In this document: piece by piece, positions 17,758-27,225 of the stretch
How positions within the stretch are numbered: position 1 is the stretch's first letter
How the letters are laid out: each line of letters starts with the position of its first letter
Assembly (NCBI GenBank): GCA_003281585.1
Contig: QCBN01000001.1
Span: forward strand, 104,247-168,246
Reading direction: 5' to 3'
Source of the DNA: Prochlorococcus sp. AG-347-I15
Lineage (GTDB): Bacteria; Cyanobacteriota; Cyanobacteriia; PCC-6307; Cyanobiaceae
Length of the DNA: 64,000 nucleotides
Program-made: the position numbers and the translations under genes
The notes under the pieces: generated by a model
What the model was told of the DNA's origin: nothing
The model's database searches: none
The model's input: the letters and a program-made list of their open reading frames with translations, nothing else

Positions 17758-19791
17758 GTGACTCATATCAATAAAGGTAAACCATTTCCTTTAGGAAGTT
17801 CTCTAACTCCAGAAGGGGTTAATTTTTCCCTAGTAGCCACTAATGCAGAATATGTAGAAATATTATTGTTTGAGAAAGAGGGGTCTATTTCCCCAAAAAG
17901 TATATTGAAACTAGACCAGAATCATAATACGGGTCCCTACTGGCATGCAGAGGTAAAAAATCTTAATGAGGGTTGTATTTATGCTTTTAGAGTAAAACAA
18001 AAAAATAATTCGATCAACAACAATTATGAAAAAAAAGTATTACTCGATCCATGTTCAAGGGGTATAACTGGGTGGGAAAGTTATAAAAGAGAAAATGCAT
18101 TAAAAACGCAAGAAAATACTAATTCTTGTCTTAAAAGCGTTGTTTGCGATAGAAAATTATTTAATTTTAAAGACTATCCAAGACCGAAACATTCTTGGGA
18201 AGAAACAATTATTTATGAACTCCATATCAAATCCTTCACTGAATCAACTGATAAATCTGAAAGTTGTTTCAAGAAGTTTTTAAAAAAAATTCCATATCTC
18301 AAAGAACTGGGAATTACCTCAATCGAGTTACTTCCAATTTTTTGTTTTGATCCAACTGATGCACCAAATGGTTTAAAGAATTTTTGGGGTTATAGTCCAA
18401 TCAATTGGTTTACTCCCCATTTTGAATACCTTTCGAATGAATCAGCTGAAAAGAATAGAGAGGAATTTAGAAAATTAGTAGAGGAGTGTCATAAGGCAGA
18501 AATTGAAGTTATTTTAGATGTCGTATACAATCACACTTCTGAAGGAGATCACAAAGGACCTGCGATATGTTGGAAAGGTATTGATGAAAACCTTTATTAC
18601 TTTATTGGGAAAGATAAAAATTATCAGGACGTATCTGGTTGTGGAAATACTATTGCAGCAAACAGAGGATTAGTTAGAAAACTAATAATTGAATCATTAA
18701 AGTGTTGGGCTAGTGAATTTGGAGTTGATGGTTTTAGATTTGATTTGGGTATTGCCTTATCAAGGGGAGAAAATCTCTCGCCACTGGATAATCCTCCAAT
18801 TTTTGAAGATATAGAATGTGAACCAGAACTTGTTGATATAAAGTTTATTAGTGAGCCATGGGATTGTGGTGGTTTATATAAATTAGGGGATTTCCCATCT
18901 AAAAATACTTTCACTTGGAATGGTCATTTTAGAGATGATTTGCGAAGATTTTGGAAGGGGGATAAAGATACAGCTTGGAATATGAGCGATAAAATCAAAG
19001 GTTCTCCATCGATTTATAAAGAAGATACTATTTTCCCAAAATCAATAAACTTTATTACTTCACATGATGGATTCACTCTAAAAGATTTAGTAACTTTCAA
19101 TAGAAAACATAATTTTGCCAACAAAGAGCAAAACAGAGATGGTGATAACCATAACAATTCTTGGAATCATAGTATAGAGGGACCAACTACAAACTATTTA
19201 ATTAATGATTTAAGAAAAAGACAACAAAAAAATCTTATTCTTAGTTTACTTATCTCTAAAGGTGTTCCAATGATACTTATGGGTGATGAGATAGGAAGAT
19301 CACAAGGCGGTAACAATAATTCATGGTGCCAAAATAATTTGTTGGGGTGGATGAATTGGGAACATGATCAACAAGATTTGGAATTATTAAAATATTTTAA
19401 ATATGTTATAAAAATCAGAAAAAAACTAATAAAAATTTTTAATCCATCATTCTTTCCTAATAATAAAACTAATGAAAATATTCCAACCTATCATTGGCAT
19501 GGAACAAAGTTAGATAATCCCGATTGGAGTAGTTGGTCGCACACAGTTGCCTTTAGTATTAACGAAGGCATTTCTAATCCGCTGGTCTGGATTGGTTTAA
19601 ATGCATATTCAAAAAGTATCGATTTCCCCTTGCCGAAATGTAAATATAATTGGTTGAAAGTTATTGACACTAGCATATCTGAGATTTTTAAACCCTTAAC
19701 TATCAATGAAAAATCTGTTTCAATAAAGAGTAGAAGCTCTTTATTAATCATTTCAGAAGAAGTATTTGGGGCAAAAAACAATTTGTTCTAA
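17758..19791 (+). CDS. glgX: Glycogen debranching enzyme (isoamylase type, GH13)
   Basis: 677 residues. An N-terminal CBM48 domain (PFPLGSSLTPEGVNFSLVA) precedes a GH13 barrel with the four conserved regions in order: DVVYNHT, GFRFDLG with the nucleophile Asp, ISEPWDCGG with the acid Glu, and ITSHDGFT. NRDGDNHNNSWN is typical of GlgX/isoamylase. It cleaves alpha-1,6 branches of glycogen, the night-time carbon store. Start GTG 17758. Its stop codon directly abuts the 3' end of tRNA-Gly on the other strand. Confidence 0.94.
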   Translation: MTHINKGKPFPLGSSLTPEGVNFSLVATNAEYVEILLFEKEGSISPKSILKLDQNHNTGPYWHAEVKNLNEGCIYAFRVKQKNNSINNNYEKKVLLDPCSRGITGWESYKRENALKTQENTNSCLKSVVCDRKLFNFKDYPRPKHSWEETIIYELHIKSFTESTDKSESCFKKFLKKIPYLKELGITSIELLPIFCFDPTDAPNGLKNFWGYSPINWFTPHFEYLSNESAEKNREEFRKLVEECHKAEIEVILDVVYNHTSEGDHKGPAICWKGIDENLYYFIGKDKNYQDVSGCGNTIAANRGLVRKLIIESLKCWASEFGVDGFRFDLGIALSRGENLSPLDNPPIFEDIECEPELVDIKFISEPWDCGGLYKLGDFPSKNTFTWNGHFRDDLRRFWKGDKDTAWNMSDKIKGSPSIYKEDTIFPKSINFITSHDGFTLKDLVTFNRKHNFANKEQNRDGDNHNNSWNHSIEGPTTNYLINDLRKRQQKNLILSLLISKGVPMILMGDEIGRSQGGNNNSWCQNNLLGWMNWEHDQQDLELLKYFKYVIKIRKKLIKIFNPSFFPNNKTNENIPTYHWHGTKLDNPDWSSWSHTVAFSINEGISNPLVWIGLNAYSKSIDFPLPKCKYNWLKVIDTSISEIFKPLTINEKSVSIKSRSSLLIISEEVFGAKNNLF

Positions 19792-19862
19792 AGCGGGCGG
19801 CGGGAATCGAACCCGCATCTTCAGCTTGGAAGGCTGAGGTTTTACCACTAAACCACGCCCGC
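19792..19862 (-). tRNA. tRNA-Gly (TCC)
   Basis: On the minus strand the acceptor GCGGGCG pairs with CGCCCGC, with discriminator T at 19792. The anticodon loop is CTTCCAA with anticodon TCC (plus-strand 19828-19830). The T arm has GGTTCGATTCC. CCA is not encoded. Length 71 bases. Confidence 0.97.
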
Positions 19863-19923
19863 ATTAAGTAATAGAATTACCATTGCAATAATACATTAAC
19901 AAACAATCAACAAAGCAAAAAGA

Positions 19924-21321
19924 TTGGAAAATTCACACTCGAAAAAAAATATTACTAAATCAACAACAAGATTAATGTTCTCTTATGGGCTAGGAGATGC
20001 AGGCACAGGTTTAGTCGCGACGCAATTTGGTTTTTTTCTGTTCAAATTCTTTATTTCTGCTGGTTTACCAGTAATAATTGCAGGTTCATTATTAATGTTA
20101 ATAAAGATATGGGATGCAGTAAATGATCCGTTAATTGGATGGTTAAGTGATCGTACTAAATCAAGATGGGGGCCAAGAATCCCCTGGATGATAGCAGCAT
20201 CTGTTCCTCTTGGTTTCTCTTTAGCTGCGATATGGTGGACACCCACTGGCTCCGTACTAACCAAGACTATTTACTATGCAATAATTTCTATAATCGTAAT
20301 GACTGCTTATACAAGTATTAATCTTCCTTTTGCAGCTCTATCTACTGAAATTTCTGAAAAAACAGCAATAAGAACAAGACTAAACGCATCTAGATTTACT
20401 GGCTCAATAATTGCAGGACTAACTGGTTTAATAATTGCTGGAGTTGTATTGGGTTCTGAAGGATCAGCAAGTAATGAATATTTTTTAATGGGTAAAATTA
20501 GCGGATGTATTGCAGTTGCCGCAACATTAATTTCTTGTTGGGGATTAGCTCCATTCGCCAAAAAAGCAAGAAGGCCTTCAGGAAAAGTTGAAGCCATAAC
20601 ACTTCAATTCAAAAGGATCTTCAGAAATAAAAAATTTCTAAAAGTTATCACGCTTTATATTCTTCTCTGGTGCGCCTTACAATTGATGCAAACAGTAGCG
20701 TTAATCTATGTGGAGGATGTACTGAATGCACCAACATACATCGCGAAATGGATCCCGATTCCTTTCCAAATTAGCGCTTTAGTGGGTTTACAAATATGGA
20801 CCAGAGTATCAAATAAATTAAACAGGATTTCAGCTTTAAACTATGGAGGGATTTTGTGGATTATTTCATGTACGGCAACATTATTTTTACCTTCATTATC
20901 AAACATTTCAGAAGTTGGAGATAGTTTATTCCTAAATGCAGGCAACATATTTCTGTTCATTCTTTTAATTGTCATAATCTGTCTTATTGGCATTGGAGCT
21001 TCAACCGCTTTTCTTATCCCTTGGTCACTACTTCCTGATGCAATAGACGAAGACCCAGAGAAACCGGCAGGACTATATACTGCTTGGATGGTGCTTATTC
21101 AGAAGATTGGTATCGCGTTTAGTGTTCAATTATTAGGATTTTTATTGTATTTATCAGATTATCAATCATGCTTTGTTGATAAAAATGGTCTAGATATTAT
21201 TGAACAATGCTTTTCAGCACAATTAACTATTAGATTATGTATTGGTTTTATACCCTCAATATTGGTAATAATTGGTCTTTTAATCATGAGAAAATGGGAT
21301 CGAAAATTAATTACAAACTAA
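19924..21321 (+). CDS. GPH-family sugar/cation symporter (MFS, MelB-like)
   Basis: 465 residues with about 12 membrane helices. The glycoside-pentoside-hexuronide family marks are present: YGLGDAGTGLV at the N-terminus, KIWDAVNDPLIGWLSDRTKSRWGPRIPW between helices 2 and 3 (the MelB-type cation and sugar site region), and LLPDAIDEDP in the second half. The start is TTG 19924. It would import a sugar or related solute with a cation across the inner membrane. Lying 132 bases after glgX it may suggest carbohydrate metabolism, but the tRNA-Gly between them makes one operon uncertain. Substrate unknown. Confidence 0.88.
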   Translation: MENSHSKKNITKSTTRLMFSYGLGDAGTGLVATQFGFFLFKFFISAGLPVIIAGSLLMLIKIWDAVNDPLIGWLSDRTKSRWGPRIPWMIAASVPLGFSLAAIWWTPTGSVLTKTIYYAIISIIVMTAYTSINLPFAALSTEISEKTAIRTRLNASRFTGSIIAGLTGLIIAGVVLGSEGSASNEYFLMGKISGCIAVAATLISCWGLAPFAKKARRPSGKVEAITLQFKRIFRNKKFLKVITLYILLWCALQLMQTVALIYVEDVLNAPTYIAKWIPIPFQISALVGLQIWTRVSNKLNRISALNYGGILWIISCTATLFLPSLSNISEVGDSLFLNAGNIFLFILLIVIICLIGIGASTAFLIPWSLLPDAIDEDPEKPAGLYTAWMVLIQKIGIAFSVQLLGFLLYLSDYQSCFVDKNGLDIIEQCFSAQLTIRLCIGFIPSILVIIGLLIMRKWDRKLITN

Positions 21322-21330
21322 TATAAAGAT

Positions 21331-22086
21331 ATGTATTACTTTAATTTTTTCAAAAGACTTCTAAGCAGCTTAATCATTGGCGGGCAAGCAATTAATTTTA
21401 TCTTTAAGGGTAAAATTTCCAAAAATGATCTCTTTGACCAACTTATGGAGTCAGGTCCCGGCAGTTTATTAATTGTATTAATAACAGGAATTGCCGCAGG
21501 TACAGTTTTTAATATTCAAGTTGCATCACAGCTTACAAGTATGGGGGTTTCAAGTGAAATAGGAGGTTTATTAGCAGTAGGCATGGCCAGAGAAATGGCT
21601 CCTCTTCTAACTGCTACTTTAATGACTGGAAAGGTTGCCACTGCCTATGCTGCTCAACTGGGCACTATGAAAGTCACAGAACAAATTGAGGCAATAACCA
21701 TGTTGAGGACCGAACCAGTCCAATATTTGGTAGTCCCAAGGTTACTATCGATGGTAATAATGTCTCCTATACAGTGTCTTTTGTTTTTATCTGTAGCTTT
21801 ATGGAGTGGCCAAATTTGGAGCACAATTTTTTATAAAGTTCCTCCAATAGTTTTTTGGACATCTGTAAGATCAGGTAATGTGAGTTTAACCAGTACAGAT
21901 TTAAGTTCAATGTTAATAAAATCTGTAGTATTCGGATTACTTATTTCAATCATTGCTTGTGGATATGGACTCACAACTAAAGGAGGTCCAAAAGAAGTTG
22001 GAACAAGTACAACAGGTGCAGTTGTAATGACTCTCGTTACTGTATCTTTAATGGATGTATTACTAACGCAAATTTTATTTGGATGA
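21331..22086 (+). CDS. MlaE/Ycf63-type lipid ABC transporter permease
   Basis: 251 residues with about five membrane helices and the MlaE signature: VASQLTSMGVSSEIGGLLAVGMAREMAPLLTATLMTGKVATAYAAQLGTM (positions about 65-115), then the conserved TEQIEAITMLRTEPVQYLVVPRL. The family (Mla in Proteobacteria, TGD1 in plants, Ycf63 in algae) forms the channel of an importer or exporter of membrane lipids, here probably between outer and inner or thylakoid membranes. The ATPase and substrate-binding partners are not in this window. It follows the symporter by 9 bases and overlaps or abuts the next gene. Confidence 0.92.
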   Translation: MYYFNFFKRLLSSLIIGGQAINFIFKGKISKNDLFDQLMESGPGSLLIVLITGIAAGTVFNIQVASQLTSMGVSSEIGGLLAVGMAREMAPLLTATLMTGKVATAYAAQLGTMKVTEQIEAITMLRTEPVQYLVVPRLLSMVIMSPIQCLLFLSVALWSGQIWSTIFYKVPPIVFWTSVRSGNVSLTSTDLSSMLIKSVVFGLLISIIACGYGLTTKGGPKEVGTSTTGAVVMTLVTVSLMDVLLTQILFG

Positions 22087-22090
22087 TACT

Positions 22091-22495
22091 ATGTTTAATA
22101 CAAAATCAAAAAAAGAGGAACCAGTAATAATATCTCCTTCATTTCAGTTACCAATCATTCTAATAGTTTTAAGTTTTATGCTTTTGTTTTTGAATATTGG
22201 TTCTTTGCCAACAATAATTTTTGCTTCTTTTAGCTTTTTTTTATTACTTCAGTCATTCACCTTAAGAATAAAAATAACAAATGACGATTTTATCGTTTTA
22301 CAATTAGGAAAAGAGATTAGAACTTTTCCATTCAAGAACTGGATATCATGGAAATTCTTTTTCCCTATAATCCCAGGTATTTTTTATTTTAGAGAGAAGT
22401 CCAGTCCTCATTTGTTACCAATTTTATTTAATCCAAATCAATTAAAAGATGAGCTCTTAAAGAAAGTTGATTCCCTAGAAATTAAAAATTCTTAA
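22091..22495 (+). CDS. DUF3119-like membrane protein
   Basis: About 134 residues from ATG 22091; a TTG at 22079 overlapping the permease stop would add four residues. Two adjacent hydrophobic segments (about 17-50) form a hairpin anchor. Then comes a PH-like soluble part: FIVLQLGKEIRTFPFKNWISWKFFF, FREKSSPHLLPILFNPNQL. It resembles the cyanobacterial DUF3119 family by size, membrane hairpin and gene order; I cannot confirm this without a profile search. Placed between a lipid permease and plsY, a lipid-related role is an inference. Confidence 0.72.
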   Translation: MFNTKSKKEEPVIISPSFQLPIILIVLSFMLLFLNIGSLPTIIFASFSFFLLLQSFTLRIKITNDDFIVLQLGKEIRTFPFKNWISWKFFFPIIPGIFYFREKSSPHLLPILFNPNQLKDELLKKVDSLEIKNS

Positions 22496-22530
22496 AATTC
22501 AGACTTTGCCTAATCATCAAAATTATTTAA

Positions 22531-23541
22531 ATGACCAATACAGAAATTTCCAACAATAATCCTGAAAAGGAATTAATACTAGATAAGTCAATTTCAGATG
22601 AAAAAAACAAACAAACTAGTAAGAAAAATACAACGCAAAATAAAAAAATTACACCAAAAAACGGTAAATCAACAAAATCTTTTGATGAAATTTCTAATGA
22701 AATTTTTAGAGATCTCGTTTCAAAAAAAGACTCTTTAGTAAAAGAAATAAAAGAGTTAGAAACAAAAAAAAATGAAATAGAAGAAGATATCGAGTCAAAT
22801 TTTAAAGGACAGTCAGATAATATTGCTAAAAGAGTTAAAGGCTTTCAAGAGTACTTGACTGGAGCTTTGCAAAATCTTTCACAAAACGTAGAGAAACTTG
22901 AATTAGTTTCTCAACCAATAATCGTAAAGCCATCTCCTCTTGATGAGAAAAAGCAAAACAACAACACAGATAATGTAGTTAATGTTCCTGCTCTTTCTGA
23001 AACATTTAAGCCAGATGAAGAGATTATAAAAAGTTGCTTTACAAGTTTCCGGGAACAACCTGACTTTTATGCAGAACCTTGGAAATTAAGACGAAGTCTT
23101 GATTCATCAGATATAGAAATTATGGATGATTGGTTCTTTAACATGGGCGGAAGAGGTTCTCTTGAAAGTAGAGGATCTCGACAAAAAAATGCCTTGTTAT
23201 CAGCAGGTTTAATATCTATTCTTGGCGAATTATATGGAGATCAGTTTCAGACTCTTATTTTAGCTTCGCAGCCTGAACGATTAGGGGAATGGAGAAGAAT
23301 TCTTCAAGATTCACTTGGCCTCACAAGGGATGACTTTGGGCCTAGTAGTGGGATTGTTCTTTTTGAAAGGCCTGAAGGTGTCATCGAACGAGCTGATAGA
23401 TTAGAAGCCAATGAAGAATTGCCATTTATTATCATTGATGCTGCAGAAACCTCTGTTGAAATTCCAATTCTTCAATTCCCATTATGGGTTGCATTTGCTG
23501 GTTCAGATAATGAAATTTACGATGATCTTGAACTAAACTAA
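22531..23541 (+). CDS. DUF3086-like protein with coiled coil
   Basis: 336 residues. The first 60 are low-complexity, rich in Lys, Asn and Ser. A coiled coil follows (about 60-115, heptad-like [17 protein letters not shown]). The globular C-terminal domain (about 165-336) contains [43 protein letters not shown] and [31 protein letters not shown]. This strongly conserved-looking domain fits the cyanobacterial DUF3086 family. Function unknown. Six bases before plsY, so probably co-transcribed. Confidence 0.78.
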   Translation: MTNTEISNNNPEKELILDKSISDEKNKQTSKKNTTQNKKITPKNGKSTKSFDEISNEIFRDLVSKKDSLVKEIKELETKKNEIEEDIESNFKGQSDNIAKRVKGFQEYLTGALQNLSQNVEKLELVSQPIIVKPSPLDEKKQNNNTDNVVNVPALSETFKPDEEIIKSCFTSFREQPDFYAEPWKLRRSLDSSDIEIMDDWFFNMGGRGSLESRGSRQKNALLSAGLISILGELYGDQFQTLILASQPERLGEWRRILQDSLGLTRDDFGPSSGIVLFERPEGVIERADRLEANEELPFIIIDAAETSVEIPILQFPLWVAFAGSDNEIYDDLELN

Positions 23542-23546
23542 GCCTC

Positions 23547-24140
23547 ATGAATATCTTAATAATCTTTACAAGTTATCTTTTGGGATCACTTCCAACGGGT
23601 TTTTTAATTGGAAAATATCTCAAAAATATAGATCTAAGAACTATAGGTTCTGGATCTACAGGAGCCACAAATGTCTTAAGAAATGTTGGAAAATGGGCAG
23701 CACTTTTTGTATTTATCATTGACGTTGGGAAAGGCCTTATTGCAGTAAAAATTGCTCAATATTACGCAGATCAAGGATTAATAGAAGTAATAGCAGGGAT
23801 ATCCGCTATCTCAGGACATATTTGGCCAATATGGCTTAAAGGTAAAGGAGGGAAAGCTGTTGCGACTGGATTAGGTATGTTTTTAGCTCTTTCTTGGAAA
23901 GTTGGACTCGCATCTCTTGGCATTTTTTTAATAGTCCTAACAAAAACTAAATATGTTTCTTTATCAAGTATTTCAGCTGCAATCTTACTTCCCATTTTTA
24001 TGTTTTTTTATCTAGGTAAATTTATACACTCATACTTTTTTATAAGTTTAATTGTGGCATTATTAGTAATCTGGAAACATAGAACAAATATAACAAGACT
24101 ACTTAAGGGAGAAGAATCCAAAATTAATCCTAATCAATAG
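23547..24140 (+). CDS. plsY: Glycerol-3-phosphate acyltransferase PlsY
   Basis: 197 residues, about five membrane helices. Family motifs: [33 protein letters not shown], and [21 protein letters not shown]. It transfers acyl groups from acyl phosphate to glycerol-3-phosphate, the first step of phospholipid and galactolipid synthesis at the membrane. The 3' end overlaps the convergent pyrF by 11 bases. Confidence 0.97.
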   Translation: MNILIIFTSYLLGSLPTGFLIGKYLKNIDLRTIGSGSTGATNVLRNVGKWAALFVFIIDVGKGLIAVKIAQYYADQGLIEVIAGISAISGHIWPIWLKGKGGKAVATGLGMFLALSWKVGLASLGIFLIVLTKTKYVSLSSISAAILLPIFMFFYLGKFIHSYFFISLIVALLVIWKHRTNITRLLKGEESKINPNQ

Positions 24141-24855
24141 ATTTAAATATTTCTAGTAGAGCTTTATTAGGATTTAAAGCTTTTGATATTGATCTACCAA
24201 TGACTAACTTTGAAGCGCCATTATCTATAGCTTCATGGGGAGTCATAATTCTATTTTGATCATCTTTATTGTGAATATTTAATCTGATTCCTGGTGTAAT
24301 AAGTTCAAAATTATCATGATAAATAGATCTCAACATTTTTACCTCCCAAGGGGAACAAACACATCCATCTAATCCGGCATCAAAAGACAACTTTGCAAGT
24401 CTCAATACATTTTCTTCAATTGAATTATTTCTATCAAGATCAGTTTGAAAATCTTTAAGAGAAAAGCTTGTTAAAACAGTTATTCCCACCACTAATGGAG
24501 GTTTTACACTGACTGAGGTAGCTCCTTCAAAAGATGCTTTTTTCGAATCCTTAAGAGCTTTTAGACCTGCTGAAGCATGAATAGAAATTATATCAACCCC
24601 TAATTTTGAAACTTGGTAACATGCTGCACGCATGGTATTTGGAATATCGTGAAATTTTAAGTCTAAAAAAATTTTTTTATTTAAACCTTTTAATATTTCA
24701 ATAACTCTTGGACCTTCCCTAACAAAAAGCTCTAAACCAATTTTTACCCACTTAATATTAGGACATTTTTCCAAAAGTAATTTTGCTTGACTTACATCTA
24801 ATCCATCCATTGCCAATATTATTTTATCTTCTGAATTAAATCTGTTATTCATCAA
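24130..24855 (-). CDS. pyrF: Orotidine 5'-phosphate decarboxylase
   Basis: 241 residues, TIM barrel. The active-site array is visible as [15 protein letters not shown] (the catalytic Lys-Asp tetrad). [13 protein letters not shown] is at the N-terminus, and ITPGIRL and [11 protein letters not shown] are at the phosphate-binding end. Last step of UMP synthesis. The start overlaps the tyrS stop by 4 bases (ATGA type), so it is translationally coupled to tyrS. Confidence 0.97.
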   Translation of the reverse strand: MMNNRFNSEDKIILAMDGLDVSQAKLLLEKCPNIKWVKIGLELFVREGPRVIEILKGLNKKIFLDLKFHDIPNTMRAACYQVSKLGVDIISIHASAGLKALKDSKKASFEGATSVSVKPPLVVGITVLTSFSLKDFQTDLDRNNSIEENVLRLAKLSFDAGLDGCVCSPWEVKMLRSIYHDNFELITPGIRLNIHNKDDQNRIMTPHEAIDNGASKLVIGRSISKALNPNKALLEIFKSID

Positions 24856-26096
24856 TTTTCAGTTTCAAACCTCTTAATTATTTTTTTTCCAATTTGCAAA
24901 ATTTTTCCTTCCAAATCATTTTTTGAATTAAAAACTAAATCAGGATTTGATACTTTCTGACTATCAATTTTTACACCCCCACCTTTAATAGATCTTTTGG
25001 ATTCGCTGCTAGATTTGAAGAGTTTTAGAGCACTTAGCAAGTAAAAAAACTTTACTGGAAAAACTACTTCTTTTAAAGAAATCTCTGGAATTTCTCCAAC
25101 TTTTTCTTTTTGTCCAAGAAATAATTTTTCGCAGTTTGATTGCGCCTTTAATGCTTCTTCAGCTCCATGGAATAAAGTAGTAACTTCTAAAGCCATTCTT
25201 CTCTGTAATTCACGAGGATTTGTGTTTTCAAGAAAACTTAAATCTAATTCAGTAAGTAATTCAAAATAATTAGGTATTATATTATCGGGTACTTTTTCTA
25301 ATTTTGAATACATTGAAAGAGGATCTTCAGTCAAACCGACGGTGTTAAATTCAGATTTACTCATCTTTTTAATTCCATCTAAACCTGTCAAAATTGGCAG
25401 CAGAACACCAAATTGAGGATCTTGTTTAAAATGCCTTTGAAGATCTCTTCCTATTGCAATATTAAATTTCTGATCCGTACCTCCAAGCTCAATATCTGAT
25501 TTAACAACTACCGAATCGTAACCTTGTAGTAGTGGATATAAGAATTCATGCAAAGCAATTGGAACTTGCGAAGTGTACCTTTTATTAAATTCCTCCTTGG
25601 CTAGCATTTGACTAACTGTTGCACTACCCATTAATTCAATTATCAAATTAAGATTTAATCCTTTTAACCATTCACTGTTATATCTAATTTCTATTCTATC
25701 TTTTGAATCAAAATCTAAAATAGATTCATTAGCTGGCTTTCCCATACCAAGTTGGTTTAAGTATGTTTTTGCATTATCCTTGACTTGTTTTTCCGATAAC
25801 TGAACTCTTGTTTTGTTTTTTCCGGTTGGGTCTCCAATTTGAGCAGTAAAATCTCCAATAATTAAAACTGCAACATGTCCATTATCTTGGAATGCCCTAA
25901 GTTTTTTAAACAATATGCTGTGCCCAAGATGAATATCTGTTCCTGTTGGATCGATTCCGAGTTTAACTCTCAATTTTTTATTATTTCTTTTCGCATGATC
26001 AATTATCTCCGAAAAAGTTTGATCTGTTCCCTTAATTGGAAAATATTCTTCTATTCCTCTTAACAGCCATGATGGCAATATTAAATTATTTGACAT
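24852..26096 (-). CDS. tyrS: Tyrosine--tRNA ligase
   Basis: 414 residues, class I aminoacyl-tRNA synthetase of the longer bacterial TyrS subgroup (TyrZ-like). [21 protein letters not shown] contains the HIGH-equivalent, [18 protein letters not shown] the tyrosine pocket, and [11 protein letters not shown] the KMSKS loop. A C-terminal S4 domain ends the protein (about 355-414). Coupled with pyrF downstream; the DUF1825 gene lies 19 bases upstream on the same strand. Confidence 0.97.
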   Translation of the reverse strand: MSNNLILPSWLLRGIEEYFPIKGTDQTFSEIIDHAKRNNKKLRVKLGIDPTGTDIHLGHSILFKKLRAFQDNGHVAVLIIGDFTAQIGDPTGKNKTRVQLSEKQVKDNAKTYLNQLGMGKPANESILDFDSKDRIEIRYNSEWLKGLNLNLIIELMGSATVSQMLAKEEFNKRYTSQVPIALHEFLYPLLQGYDSVVVKSDIELGGTDQKFNIAIGRDLQRHFKQDPQFGVLLPILTGLDGIKKMSKSEFNTVGLTEDPLSMYSKLEKVPDNIIPNYFELLTELDLSFLENTNPRELQRRMALEVTTLFHGAEEALKAQSNCEKLFLGQKEKVGEIPEISLKEVVFPVKFFYLLSALKLFKSSSESKRSIKGGGVKIDSQKVSNPDLVFNSKNDLEGKILQIGKKIIKRFETEN

Positions 26097-26115
26097 GGAG
26101 TTTTAACCTTTTAAT

Positions 26116-26439
26116 TTAAGAAGTTCTATCAAGTTCATCTTTCATTCTTATTAAGGTTTTATTCATCTGATCGAACATTTGATCAGGAGTAATCCCAAAT
26201 TGACTTAACTGAGTCTTTAATTGTTCTACTGTCATTTTTGCTTGAAAATCTTCAGACAATTCAAATCTCTTCATAAAAACCTTGTAACGATCCATAAGAG
26301 ATTCCATTTTTTTTATAAACATTTTTTTCCCTTCTCTGTCAAATTTTCCATAATCAGAACCAAGTTTCATAAGTTCTTGGTAATCTATAAAAAGCTTTTT
26401 AGCTTCCTCTTGAACGATGTCTGACTCAAAAAATCCCAT
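26116..26439 (-). CDS. DUF1825 family protein
   Basis: 107 residues, all helical and highly charged, beginning MGFFESDIVQEEAKKLFIDYQ, the start of the cyanobacterial DUF1825 family. No cysteine, membrane segment or catalytic motif is evident. Likely a soluble helical bundle. First gene of a probable DUF1825-tyrS-pyrF transcript. Function unknown. Confidence 0.85.
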   Translation of the reverse strand: MGFFESDIVQEEAKKLFIDYQELMKLGSDYGKFDREGKKMFIKKMESLMDRYKVFMKRFELSEDFQAKMTVEQLKTQLSQFGITPDQMFDQMNKTLIRMKDELDRTS

Positions 26440-26589
26440 TTTTATTTTTTACTTCGCTAATATTAGGCTCAACTACAAGATAACAAGAATCTTTTAAATT
26501 GATTAGAACATTAATAAATTTTAGTTTATAAATAATTCTTTGATTTATATTTTTTCAGAATTAAATTTAGTAGACATATTTCATAAATA

Positions 26590-27201
26590 TTGGAAAAATT
26601 CAACGTAAATAATATTTCAAACCAAAATAGACAATTTGAATTATTTGGTTCAAATGTAAATACATCAAGTAATTTTCAACACTCAAATAATCTAAAAATC
26701 AAAGGCGAAATCCTAATTGAATGGAGAAATAAAATCCATAATCACCAATTTAATATTTCAGAATATTCTCCCAATAAAAATTTGCACCAAATTAGTCTTC
26801 CTATAAATACAATTTCCAATGAAATAAAAATTGATCCCTTTTCGCTGCAGCCATTATCATTGAACTTCTGGAGAACTAATCAGTATATACATAATGGTCC
26901 AGCAATGTATTTTGTAATTGACTCGATGGAAAATTCTAAAATAATCCTTTATATAGGAGAAACAAATTCAGCTAATAAAAGATGGAAGGGTGAACATGAT
27001 TGTAAAAATTACCTCACAAACTATAGAGAAGCCCTAGATCAAAACAATCTCACTAGTCACCAAGATATACGGTTCTTCTTAGATGTACCCAAAGAAGTAA
27101 AATTAAGACGTAAATTAGAACAGCAACTGATATATTTATGGTTACCACCGTTTAATAAAGAAACTCGAGATCGGTGGACAACTACTTTCACAAACAATTA
27201 A
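26590..27201 (+). CDS. GIY-YIG-like nuclease-domain protein
   Basis: 203 residues. The N-terminal 95 are polar, Asn-rich and without a motif. The C-terminal half starts with MYFVIDSM and then ILYIGETNSANKRWKGEHD, a GIY-YIG-like pattern (the YIG half is exact, the GIY half diverged to YFVID). The Arg in NKRW and a downstream Glu (KLEQQLIYLW) are in positions expected for the catalytic residues. Start TTG 26590. Whether it is an active endonuclease is uncertain. It lies 24 bases before pepA. Confidence 0.7.
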   Translation: MEKFNVNNISNQNRQFELFGSNVNTSSNFQHSNNLKIKGEILIEWRNKIHNHQFNISEYSPNKNLHQISLPINTISNEIKIDPFSLQPLSLNFWRTNQYIHNGPAMYFVIDSMENSKIILYIGETNSANKRWKGEHDCKNYLTNYREALDQNNLTSHQDIRFFLDVPKEVKLRRKLEQQLIYLWLPPFNKETRDRWTTTFTNN

Positions 27202-27225
27202 AAAGTTAATTTAATCCATTTTAAA

